Positions 5,918 to 8,095 of a stretch of DNA of 8,095 nucleotides are shown here, piece by piece. The stretch lies in the NCBI GenBank assembly GCA_012962735.1, contig DTXA01000104.1, positions 1-8,095 of the forward strand, written 5' to 3'. The translations under genes and the position numbers were made by a program. This stretch comes from Candidatus Latescibacterota bacterium (GTDB lineage Bacteria > Latescibacterota > 4484-107 > B68-G9). Every line of letters starts with the position of its first letter. The first letter of the stretch is position 1. The notes beneath the pieces were generated by a model that was not told the DNA's origin, made no database searches, and worked only from the letters and a program-made list of their open reading frames with translations.

Positions 5918-5949
5918 AGGTTCAGGCACTGCCTGGCCCGGTGGAACCT
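5918..5949 (+). repeat. Nested inverted repeats upstream of the DUF1080 gene
   Basis: AGGTTC (5918-5923) and GAACCT (5944-5949) are 6-bp arms. Inside them lies a 13-bp palindrome, CAGGCA-C-TGCCTG (5923-5935). The element sits about 50 nt before the DUF1080 start, where an operator or leader structure would be expected. I see no convincing -35/-10 pair near it, and no regulator gene is adjacent. Confidence 0.35.
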
Positions 5950-5997
5950 CTGATAGAGCGGTAAACCACCATAGGTCAAAAGGCAAGGAGGAGAACG

Positions 5998-6732
5998 ATG
6001 GACGGGAAATTGGGCTACGACGACACTCCGTTTCTCCCCGGATCGAAGTACAGGGTCCACGACGCGGATAGGCCGCCCCCCCGCGTGGTGGTCCCGGGTG
6101 CGAAGCCGGGGAACTCACCGTCTGACGCCATAGTGCTCTTCGACGGCACCGACCTGTCGGGGTGGGTAAGTGTCAAGGATGGGGGAGAGGCCAGGTGGAA
6201 GGTTGAGGATGGGTACATGGAGGTAGTGCCTGGGACGGGCAACATTCGGACGAAGGAGGAGTTCGGGGACTGCCAGCTCCACATTGAGTGGGCTGCTCCG
6301 GCCGAAGTTAGGGGGGAGAGCCAGGGTAGGGGGAACAGCGGTGTCTTCCTCATGGGGCTTTATGAGATACAGGTCCTGGATTGCTACGAGAACCCCACAT
6401 ACGCAGATGGCTGGACCGCGGCGATATACGGCCAGTACCCGCCCTTGGTCAGCGCCTGCCGCAGGCCGGGCGAGTGGCAGACCTACGACATCATCTGGGA
6501 GGCCCCACGCTTCGAGGGAGATAAGCTGGTGCGCCCGGCCTATTTGACCCTCATTCACAACGGAATAGTGGTGCACAACCACACGGCGCTTTTCGGATCG
6601 ACGGGCCATAAACGCATGCCCTCGTATCAACCCCATCCACCCGTAGGTCCCCTTATGCTCCAGGACCACGGCGATCTCGTGCGCTTCCGCAACATCTGGT
6701 ACAGGGTGCTGACAGATTACGACCAGGAATAA
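5998..6732 (+). CDS. DUF1080 (3-keto-disaccharide hydrolase-like) domain protein
   Basis: The 244-residue product belongs to the DUF1080 group, which has a concanavalin A-like lectin/glucanase fold; characterised members act on 3-keto-glycosides. Family hallmarks are in order: IVLFDGTDLSGWVS (45-58), GRGNSGVFLMGLYEIQVLD (110-128), AAIYGQYPPLVSACRRPGEW (141-160), QTYDIIWEAPRF (161-172) and MLQDHGDLVRFRNIWYR (220-236). The domain appears complete. There is no N-terminal hydrophobic signal, so the protein is predicted to be cytoplasmic, whereas many relatives are exported. ATG 5998 has AAGGAGG with 6-nt spacing. The substrate cannot be deduced, and no sugar transporter or dehydrogenase is next to it. 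Confidence 0.92.
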   Translation: MDGKLGYDDTPFLPGSKYRVHDADRPPPRVVVPGAKPGNSPSDAIVLFDGTDLSGWVSVKDGGEARWKVEDGYMEVVPGTGNIRTKEEFGDCQLHIEWAAPAEVRGESQGRGNSGVFLMGLYEIQVLDCYENPTYADGWTAAIYGQYPPLVSACRRPGEWQTYDIIWEAPRFEGDKLVRPAYLTLIHNGIVVHNHTALFGSTGHKRMPSYQPHPPVGPLMLQDHGDLVRFRNIWYRVLTDYDQE

Positions 6733-6734
6733 GC

Positions 6735-6750
6735 TCTGCGAAGGAGCAGA
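6735..6750 (+). terminator. Weak hairpin after the DUF1080 gene
   Basis: TCTGC (6735-6739) pairs with GCAGA (6746-6750) over a 6-nt loop, starting 3 nt after the stop codon. Only TT follows, so a role as intrinsic terminator is doubtful. Confidence 0.2.
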
Positions 6751-6784
6751 TTAAGCCCCCATATGCGTTGGTGGTGGATCCGCT

Positions 6785-7045
6785 GTGCCTGCTTTAGCTC
6801 GGTTGTCCTTTTCCCCGGAGCATATGGATAAGTTTGAAGCCACCTATCAGAAGAAGGTCGTGCCTATTCTGAAGAAGCGTGGAAGTCTGAAGGACATCGT
6901 CAAGCTCAACGCGTACGTTACTCGACGGGAGCATTACGAGGTATTTCGCAAACTGAGACGGGAGTATTTCGGCGCACCGTTTCCCGCCGCGACCGGCATG
7001 GTCGTAGCGGGGCTCCTCGACTTGGACTGGCTGGTTGAGATCTAG
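6785..7045 (+). CDS. Chimeric short ORF: foreign N-terminus joined to the C-terminal half of a RidA/YjgF protein
   Basis: From about residue 39 the 86-residue frame is plainly RidA/YjgF-like: SLKDIVKLNAYVTRREHYEV, then FRKLRREYFGAPFPAATGMV, ending DLDWLVEI. Intact relatives have about 120-130 residues, so the first half of the Rid fold is missing. The preceding residues (LSFSPEHMDKFEATYQKKVV, then PILKKRG) do not look like Rid; from memory they resemble the start of a small alpha/beta-barrel (NIPSNAP/ABM-like) protein. The Arg that classical RidA uses for imine hydrolysis (PAR) is replaced (PAA). The frame ends at TAG where the family continues E-A-V; in-frame GCA GTC GTA TAA follows. The start is uncertain (GTG 6785 or ATG 6824). 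It is probably a non-functional fusion remnant. Confidence 0.6.
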   Translation: MPALARLSFSPEHMDKFEATYQKKVVPILKKRGSLKDIVKLNAYVTRREHYEVFRKLRREYFGAPFPAATGMVVAGLLDLDWLVEI

Positions 7046-7068
7046 GCAGTCGTATAAGGCGAACCGGG

Positions 7069-7632
7069 ATGAGCAGCGCATGGGTTTACGAGCCCGCCGC
7101 CGTGCACCGGGAGCTGGCCATGGTCGTTCCGGTGGGGATGTGAAATATATGGTCGTCCGCGACGCGGACAACGACCACCTGCTCGCGGATCTGCCGCAGT
7201 TGGTCGTCACGTGGCGCAGCGCTTGCGAGATCGCCCGGACTACCCACAACCGCCCACGTGACTTGGCGGCGGAGGTGTGTCGGGCGTTGCGCGAGAACGA
7301 TGTTCTGTATCCCGAGATCCGGATATTTCGCTACGGTGCGGAGATCGTCCCCGCAGTGGAACTGCTCCTTAAGGGAGCGATCGTCGTCGAATCGCTGCGG
7401 CGGACGTATCGCCGGCAAGGGATGTTCTTCTGGCAGGATGTGGGGGAGTCGTTCGGCAGGTGGGGGTGGACGTCGAGGACGCCTCGATGGCCCTCATCAA
7501 GTTCGACGACGACGTGGTGGTCCAGCGGCTGGCAGATGTTCAACAAGAAGGCGATCCCACACCTTCCAGTGGCAGTTCGGGATGGACACGATCAGGAGGA
7601 TTGCCCCCGCCGCCCGATGGCAGTTGCTTTTG
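7069..7632 (+). pseudogene. Decayed gene, product not identified; several frame changes
   Basis: A GC-rich coding signal continues through this stretch but changes frame. Frame 1 from ATG 7069 reads MSSAWVYEPAAVHRELAMVV and stops at TGA 7141. The signal continues at -1 through GDVKYMVVRDADNDHLLADL and later RENDVLYPEIRIFRYGAEIV to about 7465. After another -1 step it reads VDVEDASMALIKFDDDVVVQ, and then weaker pieces in two further frames (SGWQMFNKKAIPH; TFQWQFGMDTIRRIAPAARW). The first two steps fall at G runs (7134-7137 and 7462-7466). The VDVEDASMALIKF piece faintly recalls the C-terminal region of Gfo/Idh/MocA oxidoreductases, but that is not secure. Codons are rich in CGC and GTC, unlike the AGG/ATA-rich neighbours. 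Homopolymer sequencing error is an alternative to true decay. Confidence 0.6.
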
Positions 7633-7652
7633 AGAGATGTAAAAGCTATAAT
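7624..7652 (+). promoter_or_regulatory. Sigma-70-type promoter for the FakA-like gene
   Basis: TTGCTT (7624-7629) and a perfect TATAAT (7647-7652) are separated by 17 nt. The predicted start is near 7659, only about 12 nt before the ATG at 7671, and the ribosome site lies just ahead of that ATG. The -35 element matches consensus at only 3 of 6. It lies at the end of the decayed gene, so the FakA-like gene would be expressed independently of it. Confidence 0.5.
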
Positions 7653-7670
7653 TGAGGGTGAGGTACTGCG

Positions 7671-8095
7671 ATGGCGATATTTTACTGCGATGGGAAGAGA
7701 TTTAAGCGAGCGGTGAGGGCGGGGATGGATTGGTTGAATCGCAGAAAGGACCATATGAACAGGCTTAACGTGTTCCCTGTCCCAGACGGCGATACGGGGA
7801 CCAACATGTACCTGACACTGTTATCCGCCGTCAGGGAGATGGAAAACCTCGAAGACCTGTCCCTCAAAACGGTGGCAAAGGCGGCGGCCTGGGGTTCCCT
7901 GATGGGGGCCAGAGGGAATTCCGGCATCATCTTAGCCCAGATATTCGCCGGTTTTGCCGAAAGCATAGAGGATAGACCGAGGCTGTACACCCAAGACATC
8001 GCCATATCCCTCCGGATCGCTGCTGAAAGGGCGTATCAGGCTGTCATCAATCCCGTCGAGGGCACCATGCTGACGGTCGTCAGGGAGACGGCGGA
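7671..8095 (+). CDS. fakA: DhaL-domain kinase, FakA/YloV-like (N-terminal part, cut by window edge)
   Basis: FakA is the ATP-binding subunit of the bacterial fatty acid kinase, which phosphorylates FakB-bound fatty acids for phospholipid synthesis; its first domain is related to DhaL of dihydroxyacetone kinase. The visible 141 codons cover most of that domain: NVFPVPDGDTGTNM (33-46), whose aspartates bind Mg-ATP, MGARGNSGIILAQ (78-90) and NPVEGTMLTVVRETA (127-141). The start MAIFYCDGKRFKRAVRAG is normal for the family. GGTGAGGT lies 6 nt before ATG 7671. A full gene should encode about 550 residues, so the C-terminal domains are outside the window. The usual small Asp23-type neighbour is not upstream; a decayed gene is there instead. 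Confidence 0.92.
   Translation, partial: MAIFYCDGKRFKRAVRAGMDWLNRRKDHMNRLNVFPVPDGDTGTNMYLTLLSAVREMENLEDLSLKTVAKAAAWGSLMGARGNSGIILAQIFAGFAESIEDRPRLYTQDIAISLRIAAERAYQAVINPVEGTMLTVVRETA

Noticed and set aside
5919..5967. Possible tRNA-like sequence with GGTTC near 5919
   Set aside because: No acceptor stem, D-arm or anticodon arm can be drawn; the GGTTC is explained by the inverted repeat.
6115..6669. 184-aa minus-strand frame opposite the DUF1080 gene
   Set aside because: The plus strand encodes a clear complete family member with an ideal ribosome site; the opposite frame is a shadow.
7086..7418. Minus-strand 110-aa frame opposite the decayed gene
   Set aside because: The codon pattern favours the plus strand in this stretch, and the minus frame has no recognisable motif.
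7682..8005. Minus-strand 107-aa frame opposite the FakA-like gene
   Set aside because: It is antisense to strong DhaL-domain motifs (DGDTGTNM, GARGNSG).
1..8095. CRISPR array, transposase, integrase or phage genes
   Set aside because: No regularly spaced repeats, transposase motifs (DDE, HUH) or terminal inverted repeats were seen on either strand.

Overview
This window reads as chromosomal DNA from a flagellated bacterium, probably a thermophile of a deep-branching or poorly sampled phylum. The flagellar genes are GC-rich but use AGG (Arg) and ATA (Ile) codons freely. A free-standing EF-Tu-domain-II-like protein and a DUF1080 protein sit beside them. No 16S or lineage marker is present. Armatimonadota, Synergistota and similar groups are guesses only.

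Positions 1-5060, all on the minus strand, form one tightly packed early flagellar operon transcribed right to left: flgB, flgC, a 68-residue uncharacterised protein, fliE, fliF, fliG, fliH and the first 113 codons of fliI, which runs off the left edge. Genes overlap or lie within about 10 nt of each other, except for a 48-nt fliF-fliG gap. Together they encode proximal rod proteins (FlgB, FlgC), the rod-MS-ring adaptor (FliE), the MS ring (FliF), the switch/torque ring (FliG) and the export ATPase with its regulator (FliI, FliH). A good -24/-12 (sigma-54) promoter match lies directly ahead of flgB.

Positions 5061-5573 contain no secure gene. They hold the sigma-54-like promoter, a plus-strand sigma-70-like promoter (TTGACG-N17-TATATT), a possible degraded reading frame, and a hairpin whose loop displays AGGAGG followed by a start-stop AUG-UAA.

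Positions 5574-8095 on the plus strand are a mosaic. An AT-richer small gene for an EF-Tu-domain-II-like protein comes first, followed by an intact DUF1080 (3-keto-disaccharide hydrolase-like) gene without a signal peptide. Next is a short ORF that looks like a foreign N-terminus joined to the C-terminal half of a RidA/YjgF protein, then a decayed gene whose coding signal changes frame several times, twice at G runs. Last is the start of a FakA-like DhaL-domain kinase gene with its own promoter, cut by the right edge. The flagellar genes work as one assembly. The right half shows no shared pathway and looks like an accessory zone with gene decay between conserved neighbours.
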